This document shows positions 12,520 to 22,702 of a DNA stretch of 64,000 bases, piece after piece. Source of the stretch: Rhyzopertha dominica (taxonomy: Eukaryota; Arthropoda; Insecta; Coleoptera; Bostrichidae); NCBI GenBank assembly GCA_025024175.1, contig QCXZ01000053.1, positions 7,316,001-7,380,000 of the forward strand, in the 5' to 3' direction. The notes below the pieces were generated by a model that searched no databases, was not told the origin of the DNA, and was given only the letters and a program-made list of their open reading frames with translations. Numbering within the stretch: position 1 is the stretch's first letter; every line of letters starts with the position of its first letter. The translations under genes and the position numbers were made by a program.

Positions 12520-13900
12520 TGCATTCGTGGGTCATCTCATTAACAAGCCGAAAAGTACACTACATGCCATGATACCATTTACACTGATTTCAGCAAAGCG
12601 TTTCATAAAAATGATCATTTTATAATGCTTAATAAATTGGAAGACATTGGTGTGTGTGATTCTTTTCTTACGTGGTTTGAATCGTATTTGTTTGATAGAA
12701 GTCAGTTTGTGAAGATTGGTAGGGTTAAGTCTGATCAAGTAGAAATAACTTCAAGTGTTCCTGAAAAGGATCACATCTAGGTCTTTTGTTGTTTAATAGT
12801 TATAAATGACATTTCCAATTGTTTCAAACATTCAAATTTTTTAATGTACGCCGATAATTTTTAAAAATCTATCGTTGTCTTTCTTCTGTAGATAACTGCA
12901 AACTTCTCCAGGAGGATATTGAAAGGCTGCAATCCTACTGCCAGAGTAATAGCCTTTTTTTAACATGATATCATTTACCAGGAATAAGAGCATTATAAAA
13001 TTTGATTAGAGTATAAACAGTAGCTTGTTGAATAAGGTAAATTCAATTAGAGACTTGGGTGTTGTATTTGATTCAAAGATGCTATTTAGTGAACATATTT
13101 CCTATATTGTAAGAAAGGCAAATAATAGTCTGTAGGTTTTATTTTTAGGGTTTGTTCTGAATTTAGCAAATGGAAATCTTTTAATTCTTTGTTCATAGCT
13201 TACGTCAATAGTATTTTGAACTATGCTTCGGTTATTTGGAATCCCCAATATATTTTGTACATTAATACCCTTAAAAGGATTTCGAACAGATTCCTTAGAT
13301 ATGTTGCTTATAAACTTTGTATGGATCTGTAGAGTACTGATCTCATACGTGAACAATTTCGCATGCTGCAGCGACGAAATTTGGCAGATCTCCGTTATCT
13401 GCACAGCATTTGTGATGGTGCAGTGGACTCGACGGTTATTTTGAGTATGCTGAATATTTCGGTGCCTTCTGTGTATAACACTAGGTCTCATAATTTATTT
13501 TATGTACCAGTACATTTCACTAATGCATATGCAAACTCCTCACTTCTTAAAGTATGAAGTCCTACAATTCATTAAGCAGCCTAACTAATGCATCACTTGA
13601 AGTTGATATATTTANTGATTCTGTATACTCATTTCGGGGAAAATTTTTTAAAGTGCTTAACCAAAAAATTCTTTCTTTTTTATTTCGTATTTTGATAGCT
13701 TACTTCTTACATAATGTTATAATCATAAATTAGGTGTTAATTTGGAATAAGATATAGGTATTAATTTTACATTTTAATAGTTGCTGTTTTGCGGTGTGGT
13801 TTATTCTGTACTACTCGTATGTTAAATTCATTGTTGAATAAGATGTAAGCACTGTTTTAGGTTCATCCTGTTTGTGCTTCTGTATAGAAATAAATAATAA
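12520..13900 (+). mobile_element. 5'-truncated LINE, reverse transcriptase 3' part
   Basis: Plus-strand pieces of a jockey-like reverse transcriptase are readable in order: YTDFSKAFHKNDH (motif A, near 12575), FLTWFESYLFDRSQFVKI (12665-12720), TSSVPEKDH for the usual TSGVPQGS (near 12755), YADNF for YADD (near 12847) and NSIRDLGVVFDSKMLFSEHI (near 13030-13100). Stops and frameshifts are frequent. The fragment ends in an A/T tail, AAATAAATAATAA at 13888-13900, as expected for target-primed reverse transcription. It is inactive. Confidence 0.75.
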
Positions 13901-14883
13901 TCCACGCTTCAATCATCATAGCTAACTCAATATTTTTAAGCTGTCAAGTTTTGCAGTTACAACATAGAAAAAGTATGGAAATATTGCCTTTCGCTCGCGA
14001 TTTGAGTGGTTTCGATTCAAAAACCTTTTTACTAATATATGCCATTAAAGCCTAAAACTAAGTATCAAAACTGTCAAGCATATCGCCATGTTCACAATGG
14101 CCCTTCAAGACATCTCAATCAACAGCGCCGCTCCAATAAACCGCTAATAATGCCAACAGGGAACGTAAAATTGATGAATGACAGGGCATATCAGCAAATT
14201 ACGACGTGGCGTCCATGGCAACCGCGAGGTTGGGGGTCGAGGGTTGACGCCACCCCCGTGGAAGTACACAGTGTTTACTTGATTACGACAAAGGGCCTGT
14301 GTGCGGAAATGGAAATTTCTGGTATGAAGATAACGTGTTCAAAGCGATGTGTAACGCGAATGTGTATGTAGAGCAGACATGACGTAAATGGTGACATGGA
14401 TTTGCCGCTCCCGAGGGGCGGATTGCGTATTGTTCATCGGGGATGGAATGATGCCAAATGGGATTGGATGGCTGTTGTATTGCAACAAGTATCAGTCGTA
14501 CGGCGACAGATTTAATGGAATAACAGAGAGCTTTGCTAAAATTTAGATGGATACTGTGGCTTGTTGTTGTTTAACAGGAAATGCTCATAATATACCTTAA
14601 GCCTAAGTCGTAGATATGAATTCAATGATGTCCTTAATAAGATTAGATAATGTTTTCGGAAGATCGCTCTCACTAAAAAACATTGACAAAAAATTATTAA
14701 TCTCACGTGTCGATTACGCCTGTAATCTTTGTCAAAGATGAGAACCTCAAAATATCGTCTCACGCGAGTTTAAACAAAATTTGGAAAGTAAATAAACAAA
14801 TCACCAAGGAAGCGAGGCGTCATAGAAACAACCTACCAACCTTACATATACACCTAACAACGAAACAACCTACTAAATACATA
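13901..14883. other. About 1 kb without recognised gene
   Basis: A GC-richer patch at 14100-14500 contains an open frame (14039-14371) without motifs. No repeat ends or RNA structures are obvious. It may be unique intergenic sequence that escaped transposon insertion. Confidence 0.45.
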
Positions 14884-14953
14884 CAGGGTCCGCCACTTAA
14901 AACTCCCCAGGCTCGTATTTTTGCTATTTTTTTAGGTACAACTTTAAGTTATA

Positions 14954-16481
14954 CAGGGTGTTTCCTAAGTAATCTAAAATATTATTTGGGGCGCTTCGTC
15001 ACCCAATTTTAAGACGAAAAGTTCATATAAACATGTGTGGTAAGTCTTGTCGTTAATGAGATACAGGGTGTTTTATTATTTTATTAGAAGCAACAACATG
15101 TGTTTAAAAAATAGTACATTTCAGAGCATATGTTCAAAATGTCCACCTGCAGCTAAAATGCAAGCATCTGCTCGATGTCTAATTGATTGCCGAATACGTT
15201 CGAAGATACCAGGATTGTTACGAATAACATTACAGCCTTGTATGATACGATTTTGAAGATCTTGTACGTTTAATATCGGGGTTGTATAAATGAGCGATTT
15301 CAAATATCCCCACACACAAAAATCCAGAGGATTGTGTCCCGGTGATCTAGGGGGCCACGGGTGTGGAGATCCTCATCCGATCCAATGGTCTGGAAAAACG
15401 TTATTTAAAAACTCGCGTACAATCACTGAAAAATGTGGAGGAGCTCCGTCATGCATGAACCACATGCGCCTTCTAATAATAAGAGGTACATCTTCCATAA
15501 GAACTGGAAGTTCATTTTCTAGAAAATTAAGGTATGTCTCACCGGTCAACCGTGCAGGAAGGAAAAATGGTCCTAGTAAATAATCATCGATGATGCCAAG
15601 CCAAACATTGACCGAAAATGTTTGTTGAAATCGTTTTACACTTATGGCATGTGGATTTACATCTGCCCATATGTGGTTATTATGAAAATTCATAATGCCA
15701 TGTCTTGAAAAGTTGGCTTCATCCGTATACAGAATATTAGCAGCAAAATTGGGATTGTTTGCGATTTTATTTAAAATCCATTGGCAATACTGTATGCGAA
15801 GCGGATAGTCAGTAGGTAGCAAATGTTGTACACGTTGAACGTGATATGGATACAATAAGTTATCTTTTAAAATATTCCAAACAGTTCTGTTACCAACANT
15901 TAGTTCATCAGNAATTTTTCTGGTANTCGTTTCTGGATGTTGATCAATCACTTGAAGAATCTGGTTTTCCAATTGTGGAGTTCTCACACTTCTGGGTCGT
16001 CCAATAATATTCTTTGATTTGGCAAAAGTTCCAGTTTCTTGTAAACGAATATGTAGCATAGTAAACGTATCTGAACATGGTAAACGATTATTTGGATAAC
16101 GCTGGGCATACATACGTCTAGCCTCTAAGGCATTGCCATTCGCTAATCCATACAAAAAGTGCATATTAGCCATTTCAGCATTAGTAAACACAGGCATCGT
16201 TGTTAACTTAACACAAAAAGGTAGAATTTATAAAAATTTCTTGTTCGTTTTTTGCGTTGGTTTTTAGGTTTGACACAGTATTTGTCAACATTACTCCAAA
16301 GGCCACTTAGAATAAACATGTTTTTTCAAATACACTCAGACCTGATTTATTACAAACAATTCAACACCCTGTACCTCATTAACGACAAGACTTATCATAC
16401 ATGTTTATATGAACTTTTCGTCTTAAAATTGAGTGACAAAGCGCCCCATATAATATTTTAGATTACTTAGGAAACACCCTG
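14954..16481 (-). mobile_element. Tc1/mariner-superfamily transposon with 119-bp inverted repeats
   Basis: This 1528-bp element begins CAGGGTGTTTCCTAAGTAAT and ends with the reverse complement. Terminal inverted repeats are 119 bp (14954-15072 and 16363-16481) with a handful of mismatches, and a TA lies at each side (14952-14953, 16482-16483). It encodes one transposase on the minus strand. It sits inside the left arm of a palindromic element, whose untouched right arm shows the pre-insertion sequence, so the TA duplication is directly demonstrated. Confidence 0.9.
15121..16197 (-). pseudogene. DD41D-type transposase with DUF4817-like N terminus, one stop codon
   Basis: The frame runs from ATG at 16197 to a terminal stop at about 15121, 358 codons, the full length for this family. 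The N-terminal helix-turn-helix part begins MPVFTNAEMANMHFLYG and includes the GRPRSVRTP linker. The catalytic triad is visible as LYTDEANF, MHDGAPPHFS and NPLDFCVWG, with 41 residues between the second and third aspartates. The product would cut and paste the surrounding element by binding its inverted repeats. One in-frame TGA (about 15373, where the family normally has Arg after WIG) interrupts it between the second and third aspartates. Three ambiguous bases fall in the N-terminal part. It is otherwise intact, which suggests recent insertion. Confidence 0.85.
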
Positions 16482-16586
16482 TATATGAAATTGTAGGTCT
16501 TTTTGAACTTTTTAAAAATAGAATATTGGGTGTCCAAAAATACTAAACTAACACTTGAAAAATTGTGAACGGTCCTATAACAGAAC

Positions 16587-16712
16587 ATGGCGGCGACTAA
16601 TTTCTCTTGTTTTTCACTAAGAAGGAGTAAAAATTACGCATACATGGTAATGACACAAATTGAAGAAGACAAAAATCGGCATCCAACTGTGAAGCAATAT
16701 TTATTATACGGG
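16587..16712 (+). other. 42-codon open exon with donor inside the palindromic element
   Basis: The central unpaired part of the outer element holds ATG (16587) followed by exactly 42 codons (MAATNFSCFSLRRSKNYAYM...) and then a donor-like GGG|GTAAGG. The second copy of the element (58117-58761) keeps the downstream half and the donor but has a diverged, shifted start. It may be the relic of a first coding exon of the parental transposase or a captured host exon. No family is recognised. Confidence 0.3.
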
Positions 16713-16924
16713 GTAAGGTTAAAACATATTTACAAAAATTAACTTTATTTGCAAAATATGATAATTAACAAAAAAATTTTTGGACACCCAATATTCTATT
16801 TTTAAAGAGTTCAAAAAGACCTATAATTTCATATATAACTTAAGGTTGTATCTAAAAAAAATAGCAAAAATACGAGCCTGGGGAGTTTTAAGTGGCAGAC
16901 CCTGTATACACGAACTACTTGATA

Positions 16925-18760
16925 AAAGATAACTACAAAATAGCCTTTCAAATGCCACCCAACTCANAATTTCCAGAATCTCTATTAAAATTATTAGTAT
17001 TCCTAGAAATGTATATAGCTTCTTTTATTAGACGTTTGTCATAATATCTTTCTCGATCTAAAATCTTTGTTTTATCAAAGTCCATCATGTGTTTAGTCAA
17101 ATATGAGTGCTCAGCTACGGAAGATTTATCTATCTGTTGCAAAACCTAGTAGCACGGATGTGTTCTTTTTTGTAAACACATTCACTTTCTAAATGTACTT
17201 TATCTTTAGTATAACTAAAAGTTTGATCTAAATTATTATACGTACTGTCAACAACTAAAATATCATGTTTTCTAAGTATCCTCTTAAGTTTTTCCAAAAC
17301 GCCTTGTATATAAGGCAAACTCAACTTAAATTTACTTTGTCCTCGCTGAGAATTTACTTGGTTTGGACGAGCACTTTTATTAAAAAATGACCAAATATTC
17401 TAATTGTTATAACCATTTCTCACTAGCGCTCATTTAAGATGATATATTTCTTTTTGTAAGGAACTTTCGTCTGAGATTCTTTGTGCTTCAACAAGCATCG
17501 TCCTTATAAGAGTAGGAAGGTGGTGAGATGTGGCATGTAAATATCTGTCTGCGTATGTTGGTTTTCTGTAAACCTAACTATATGAGGGTGAATGCTTTCA
17601 GCGTCCATAATATAATATTTTCTCTGAAAGATCGCTGTCAGTTTTTAATAAAAGTGCTCATCCAAACCAAGTAAATTCTCAGCCAGGACAAAGTAAATTG
17701 AAGTTGAGTTTGCCTTATGTACAAGGTCTTTCGGAAAAATTAAAGAGGATGCTTAGAAAACACGATATTTTAGTTGTTGATAGTACATATAATAATTTAG
17801 ATAAAATTTTTATTTCTACTAACGATAAAGAACATTTTGAGAGCGAAGGTGTTTACAAAATTTCTAGTTCTTGCGGCAGGTGTTACGTAGGTCAAACTAA
17901 AAGAAAAATGGTACGCTTTTGAAAGAATACATACGTGCTACTAGGCTGCAACAGATAGATAAATTTTTCTAAAATAAAGAAATCACGTCAAAACTAACTA
18001 AAATGTCATGTTCTGAAATACTTAAACCTTTTATAACGTAAATAAAGTCTGAAGAATTCTTGATGAAACTGCTGAGTTTTCCTGCATAAGGTATTAAATA
18101 GTTAGCACAAAATTTTGTCAGTCTGTAACAACGACTGCTAATCGTATTGACTATACTTCTTAACGAGACATTAGTTTTATTGATTTTGGGAAAACCAAAC
18201 AATTTAGGTACCTTGCAATTGCAAACAGTTAAAAAAGATTTCTCCCCATTCGAAAGATTTGATGTTTTGATAAGATCATTATTAATTTTGGAAATTTTTG
18301 AGGTAGGATCTCGAGATAATGTTTGATACGTTTTCTCATCTAATAATTATCTAACTTTAGTCTCATAATTTCTTCTATCTAAAATTACTGTGACTGAACC
18401 TTTATCTGCTCTAGTAACTATAAGGACTTATCTGTATTCAAATACTTAGTTTGGGTGTACGTGCATTTCTAATGGAGTGGCTTACGTCCATCCTAATCTT
18501 ATCCGCTTGACCTTTCGGAAGTAGTCTATTTTTTACAAGATTCCACAGGTGACATTATCCCCACTTTTGGAATTGTTCGTGGCGTTACAGCAAAATTCAT
18601 CCCGTTTGCTAAAATATTTACAGCAACATCTGAGACACTGAGACAGGTTTATCATAGTGTTGTTGATGTTGGTTTTAACTATGTTGTGTGATTTAAGCTT
18701 ATTGTGTTCAATGGTCTTGAATTTCTCAAATTTAAATGCTTTTTTGTTCCGTTTGTATAC
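16925..18760 (-). mobile_element. Rearranged Penelope-like element (reverse transcriptase + GIY-YIG)
   Basis: Minus-strand pieces run in order from 18760 to 16930. First is an N-terminal part with PRTIPKVGIMSPVE. Reverse transcriptase core follows at 18202-17969 (MFGFPKINKTNVSLRSIVNT and DILVSFDVISLF). The reverse transcriptase tail is at 17640-17415 (RYLHATSHHLP...AQRISDE), and the GIY-YIG endonuclease and C terminus at 17390-16930. Between core and tail lies a second endonuclease copy in the opposite direction (17645-17935). Penelope-like retroelements pair a telomerase-related reverse transcriptase with this endonuclease. Numerous stops and the rearrangement make this copy inactive. Confidence 0.8.
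17130..17935. repeat. Inverted pair of GIY-YIG endonuclease segments
   Basis: The segment 17130-17395 (minus) and 17645-17935 (plus) encode the same protein stretch. Both include LSLPY(I/V)QG(V/L)xEKLKR(I/M)LRKHDILVV, and both upstream parts share the bases ACCAAGTAAATTCTCAGC. The plus copy keeps GVYKISSSCGRCYVGQTKRK, the signature of the endonuclease. They are separated by about 250 bp of reverse transcriptase tail. Head-to-head partial copies are common at Penelope-like insertion sites. Confidence 0.7.
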
Positions 18761-19915
18761 TTTTGTGTAAACTGTATTATGTCTTCAAAATTTTGATAAA
18801 AAAAGGTTATAGGACAGAATTTTCAGTGTTGTGTCTATGTGTTCGTCCAAGAAACTAAGTTGTCTACGTGTGTCGTGTATGAGTTTCCTAATACAGCAAA
18901 TTTAGTTTGAAACATAATTTTGTTTGAATTGTGCGTGTTTATGTGTTTTAATGTACAAGTTGTTTATTATACATTATGAATAATTAATAGTTAAATATCA
19001 TCTGCTATTCTGCTATAGTCACTCCAATCAGGTACTACGAATCGTGAGTTTCGTCCTTCTTTCGACTCTTCAGCCGAGAGCCCGCTTAGATCGCGCAGAG
19101 GGCAATTTTGCTGTCACATTCACTTAAGAGGAATTCTTGGTTCACTTTAAAAATATTTAGTTCTTTGGTGATTTCAATAAAGTGAAAGAAAACGTTACCC
19201 AAAGCATTTATTTCCTCCGGGATAAAGTAGTAACTAATATAAATTTTGTGATGTCATACTAATGCGTATATTCTTAGTAGGTTTTTGCTTCCTCTCACTA
19301 AGTCCGAACCCCCCCCCCCCCCCCGATTGGTAGAGATCCTCTCACGCCTTATTGCCCCGATAAAGCCTTCCTTCAGTGGTGGAGTGGCATTATATGTTTG
19401 TCAAACAAGAGAAGGCACAGCGAATGTTTATAAGTAGGTAATAATATTATAGTCTATTTGAACAAATAAAAGACAATGAAAAACAATGATCCGACATACC
19501 TTAGGAGTCTAACTGGTTTTCACATTCAATCTTCCACAATGAAAATGTTTTGAAAATGTATAATCATCTTCGGCAAAAACTTGTCTAATTCATCAAATGC
19601 AGGGAGCACATTACCTCCAGGACGTTTGTATAATAGTATATTATGATACAAGTGTATAAGAGGGCCTTTAAAGCACGCGCGACATATTTCAAAACGCGAC
19701 GCGACGCGTATCATACGCTATTTTTTATTACGAAAGCATCATAAGCTCAAAAATGTTTTAAACATTAAACATTCTCTTTTACAATTTTGTAATTATTTTT
19801 AGTAGGCTTAAATCATAAAACTTGGTTGTTATAGGGATTTGTTGATTTGTTAACGTTGCTATAAATAATTTGCGTGTTTTGAGTCAAATCAATTTATTTA
19901 TCGTCGTTCTCGCGA
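18761..19915. other. No recognised gene; C16 homopolymer at 19309-19324
   Basis: The stretch is mostly AT-rich and unremarkable. A run of 16 cytosines at 19309-19324 is the only simple repeat and is a likely spot for base-calling error. Sequence from about 19790 to 19915 is presumably the 5' region of the recombinase gene that follows. Confidence 0.5.
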
Positions 19916-21277
19916 ATGTGGAGTAAAAAAATGACCCAGAAGGAATCAGAGGAAGATTTAGTGTCAATTGGTGAGCTTGCAGAAAAAGCAGAGTTAAGAT
20001 TGGTTCCAGAAAAATCAAGAAATTTATATTATAAACAATATAATCAGTTACTTGCTTGGATGAAGCGGAAAAAATGTAATAATATCGATGAAACAGTGAT
20101 GCTGGCGTACATGATGGAAATGGTAAGCAATATACCTTTACCTATATTATAGTATTAAAAGTTTTTCAATGAGAAAAAAAGGAATAAACATAAAATTGTT
20201 TGGATATTTGGCAATAAATGAAAATGGCAATGACATTATTCAAAATTTGCTAGTGTTAGGTGGGATATACCTGAATTTTATTGTAACGCAAAAAAAAATA
20301 CACTATGCTCATTTTACGCTTTGTTTCAGTCTGGTGTTTATAAATCCTCCTCCATGTGGTGTATACATTCGAAGTTACAAACAATGCTAAGGATTAAACA
20401 CGGAATTGACTTGGCATCCTATCATAAACTGCACGCTTTTATGAAAGGGCTAAACAAAGGAGTTGAACCAAGAAAGTCGTATGTTTTTACTGAGAAAGAG
20501 ATCCAAAAGTTCTTCACTGAAGCTTCTGACGACAATTTCTTGTTCTTAAAGGTAATGTTTTGCGCTAGTTTAGAATTTTAGAAGTTTAGTAATTCGTTAC
20601 GTTTCGTAGGTTGTTACTATTTGTGGCGTATTTGGTTCGTGCAGAAGAGTTGAAATGTGCAACTTACGCATGTCTGACATTAAACAAGAAGGCCCTGCGT
20701 TGTTGATTACCATACGTCCATGTAAGACTGACAAAGGACGCAAATTTGCTGTAATCGATTCGAATATTCCATATGTGCAGCTATTTAACAAATACCTGTC
20801 TTTACGTCCAGGAAATTTAGAAACAGAGTGTTTTTAAAGTACTCTAATGGTAGATGTTTTCGCCAAGTTGTCGGTATCAATACCTTTGGTAAATGCCCTT
20901 ACCAAGTGGCNCATTATTTAAAATTGGCAAACGCTGCCAAATATACTGGGCATTCATTTAGAAGGACTTCGGCCACAATAATGGCGAACAGTGGGATGAC
21001 AATTGATGAGATGAAGCGACAAGTAGGGTGGAAATCATCAGCGGTTGCTGCCTCATACATCGAGGACTCTACTACCAACAACAAAGTCGAAGTTTCCAGA
21101 AAAATTGCCACATTAGTCAACGGATCAGAACCTGAGATGCTACCTTGTGCGTCTACATTACCTGCTAATGGAATAGGTAATAATTTCCGGATTCTCTCAG
21201 AAAATAATGCACTTAAAAATGCGGGAATTGAAATATCTAAAAATACAAATTGTACAATTAATGTTTACTTAAAATAA
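19916..21277 (+). CDS. Crypton-like tyrosine recombinase, two introns, one frameshift
   Basis: Three exons join in frame: 19916-20122, 20330-20551 and 20610-21277, with introns GTAAGC...TTTCAG and GTAATG...TCGTAG. They give about 365 residues. The N-terminal part (EKSRNLYYKQYNQLLAWM, SKLQTMLRIKHGIDL) is the SAM-like DNA-binding half. The C-terminal half shows the catalytic pattern: CRRVEMCNL (first Arg), GHSFRRTSA (His-x-x-Arg), QVGW, then SYIEDS with the nucleophilic Tyr. Such enzymes recombine circular intermediates of Crypton transposons, and some insects also carry domesticated copies. A missing T in a T run at about 20828 shifts frame between LETECF and LKYSNGR; one N lies at 20911. Everything else is open. 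AATAAA at 21297 could end the transcript. Whether it is an element or a host gene is undecided. Confidence 0.8.
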
Positions 21278-21401
21278 GAGTATTATAGTTACTTAGAATA
21301 AAGAAATGTGGTTTTTAAAAGTGTTCGTTCATTTTGATATGGGTACAAAAGGTATACCTAGTAATTTAAACGGCAGGTAAATATCTAGGTAATAAAAAAG
21401 T

Positions 21402-21472
21402 AGGCGCATCATAATCATCATTTTACACACGCTGCAGCGTGCGATAATTGTTGATTATGATGCATGCGTAAT
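21402..21472. repeat. Imperfect palindrome downstream of the recombinase gene
   Basis: The sequence GCGCATCATAATCATCATTT faces a reverse complement ending TTGATTATGATGCATGCG, with the centre at CACGCTGCAGCGTG (near 21430-21442). Both flanks carry AATAAAAAA. It lies 130 bp after the recombinase stop codon and may mark the end of that element, but Cryptons lack standard inverted repeats, so this is only suggestive. Confidence 0.45.
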
Positions 21473-22322
21473 AAAAAACTCCAAAACGTGACAACTATAC
21501 GAATTTATCTGAATAAGTTTAGCTACAAAGAAAACCGAATGCCTCAAATGTACAACAATATCATGAAGATCATAGTTTATTTTAAAAATCAATCAAAATC
21601 TTTATATACCCTTAAGTGTAATTAGAAGATGTACAATATGTAAGCAATTTATACCTTGTATATCAGATAACAGCCCTCTGGAATTTAATACATCTAGAAC
21701 AAACATTGATCAATCTTCTACTCCTCTTATGGGCCATAAATGAGAAATGGTTACAAGACTAAACGTGCTATTTTTACTTTACGATCTTTCCCGTTGCAAA
21801 ATCGATCAATACTATCTCGTACAATATATACGACAACGCTGACACACTACACTTAAAATTACCTATAACCAGATGCGCCGGCTTCTTCTTGTTTGCTTTA
21901 TGTTCGGGCTTCCTCATTTCGACGTATGCTGTTAACGGCACGCAACAAATTCACACCGATAGAGACATTGCGAGACGTTACGCTTACTTCAAACAACTGT
22001 ATACTAATTCATTTTGTGAAACAAAGATAAGACCATAATCAGGATTATCTTAACATACAAACAGTGAAATAGTACATGTGATTACTACAGATTACCCTGA
22101 TATATCTTCAAGAAGAAGGTATGACCCTTTTGAGCTCCAGATATAAAATGTAAACTGATCATTCTGACGATAAAGTACTTCCGCGGCAATTTTTATGTGA
22201 GAAATAAAGAGTCCCTACTATACCAAGTGTGTTTTATTTTGTTTTACTAGATAAGAATTTGTGGCTGTGCTCCCGTAATCGTAAAGCTGGCACATTAAAT
22301 GCATTGCAGAAAAAAATATGAC
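21473..22322. other. 850 bp without recognised gene
   Basis: AT-rich sequence with no convincing open frame, RNA structure or repeat ends. Nothing further can be supported. Confidence 0.5.
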
Positions 22323-22702
22323 GTTTTTCTTTTTTTAATTTAAAAAAATTATTATAATTGTGCAGTAACCTTGACTGGATTTGGATTTCTATATCAAAAA
22401 CGCCAGCGGTGTTTAAATTATTTATTAATAGCCGACGTTGCGATCAATATGTGATTTTATTCAGGGCACTGAAGGAAGATAATAGTGACAGTAACAACAT
22501 ATTTTAGATAAAAAAATAACAATGTTTTGTTACTTGTCATTATTACCGTCTTTCAGTGCCCTGAAGAAGACCACATATTGATCGAAACGTTGGCTATTAA
22601 TAAATAATTTAAACATCGCTAGCGTTTTTGATATAAAAATCTTAATCCAGTCAAGGTTACTACGCAATTATAATACGTTTTTTTAAACTAAAAAAAGAAA
22701 AA
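22323..22702. repeat. 380-bp hairpin, Penelope-LTR-like arms
   Basis: Two arms of about 175-180 bp are imperfect reverse complements around a centre near 22513. The left arm runs from GTTTTTCTTTTTTTAATTTA; the right arm ends at TAAAAAAAGAAAAAC. Shared blocks include AGTAACCTTGACTGGATT, AATTATTTATTAATAGCC and the CAGGGCACTGAA block. The right arm contains CTGAAGAAGACC...GATCGAAACGTTGGC, the type of sequence found at Penelope-like termini. A further fragment of the arm end recurs near 22738. Confidence 0.8.

Larger units (their letters stand above)
14884..16904. mobile_element. Palindromic CAGGGTCCGCC element, split by another transposon
   Basis: Ends are CAGGGTCCGCCACTTAAAAC at 14884 and its reverse complement ending at 16904 (CAGGGTCTGCC), each next to TA (14882-14883, 16905-16906). 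The matching arms exceed 120 bp and extend through CTCCCCAGGCTCGTATTTTT, the AAGTTATA site and GGTGTCCAAAAAT. Without its 1.53-kb insertion the element is about 490 bp. A second copy, opposite in orientation, lies at 58117-58761. TA duplication and CAGGG ends suggest the Tc1/mariner group. Confidence 0.85.

Noticed and set aside
22323..22702. Hammerhead ribozyme in the hairpin's right arm
   Set aside because: CTGAAGA and CGAAAC are present but the intervening bases do not form a convincing stem II; kept only as a Penelope-terminus resemblance.
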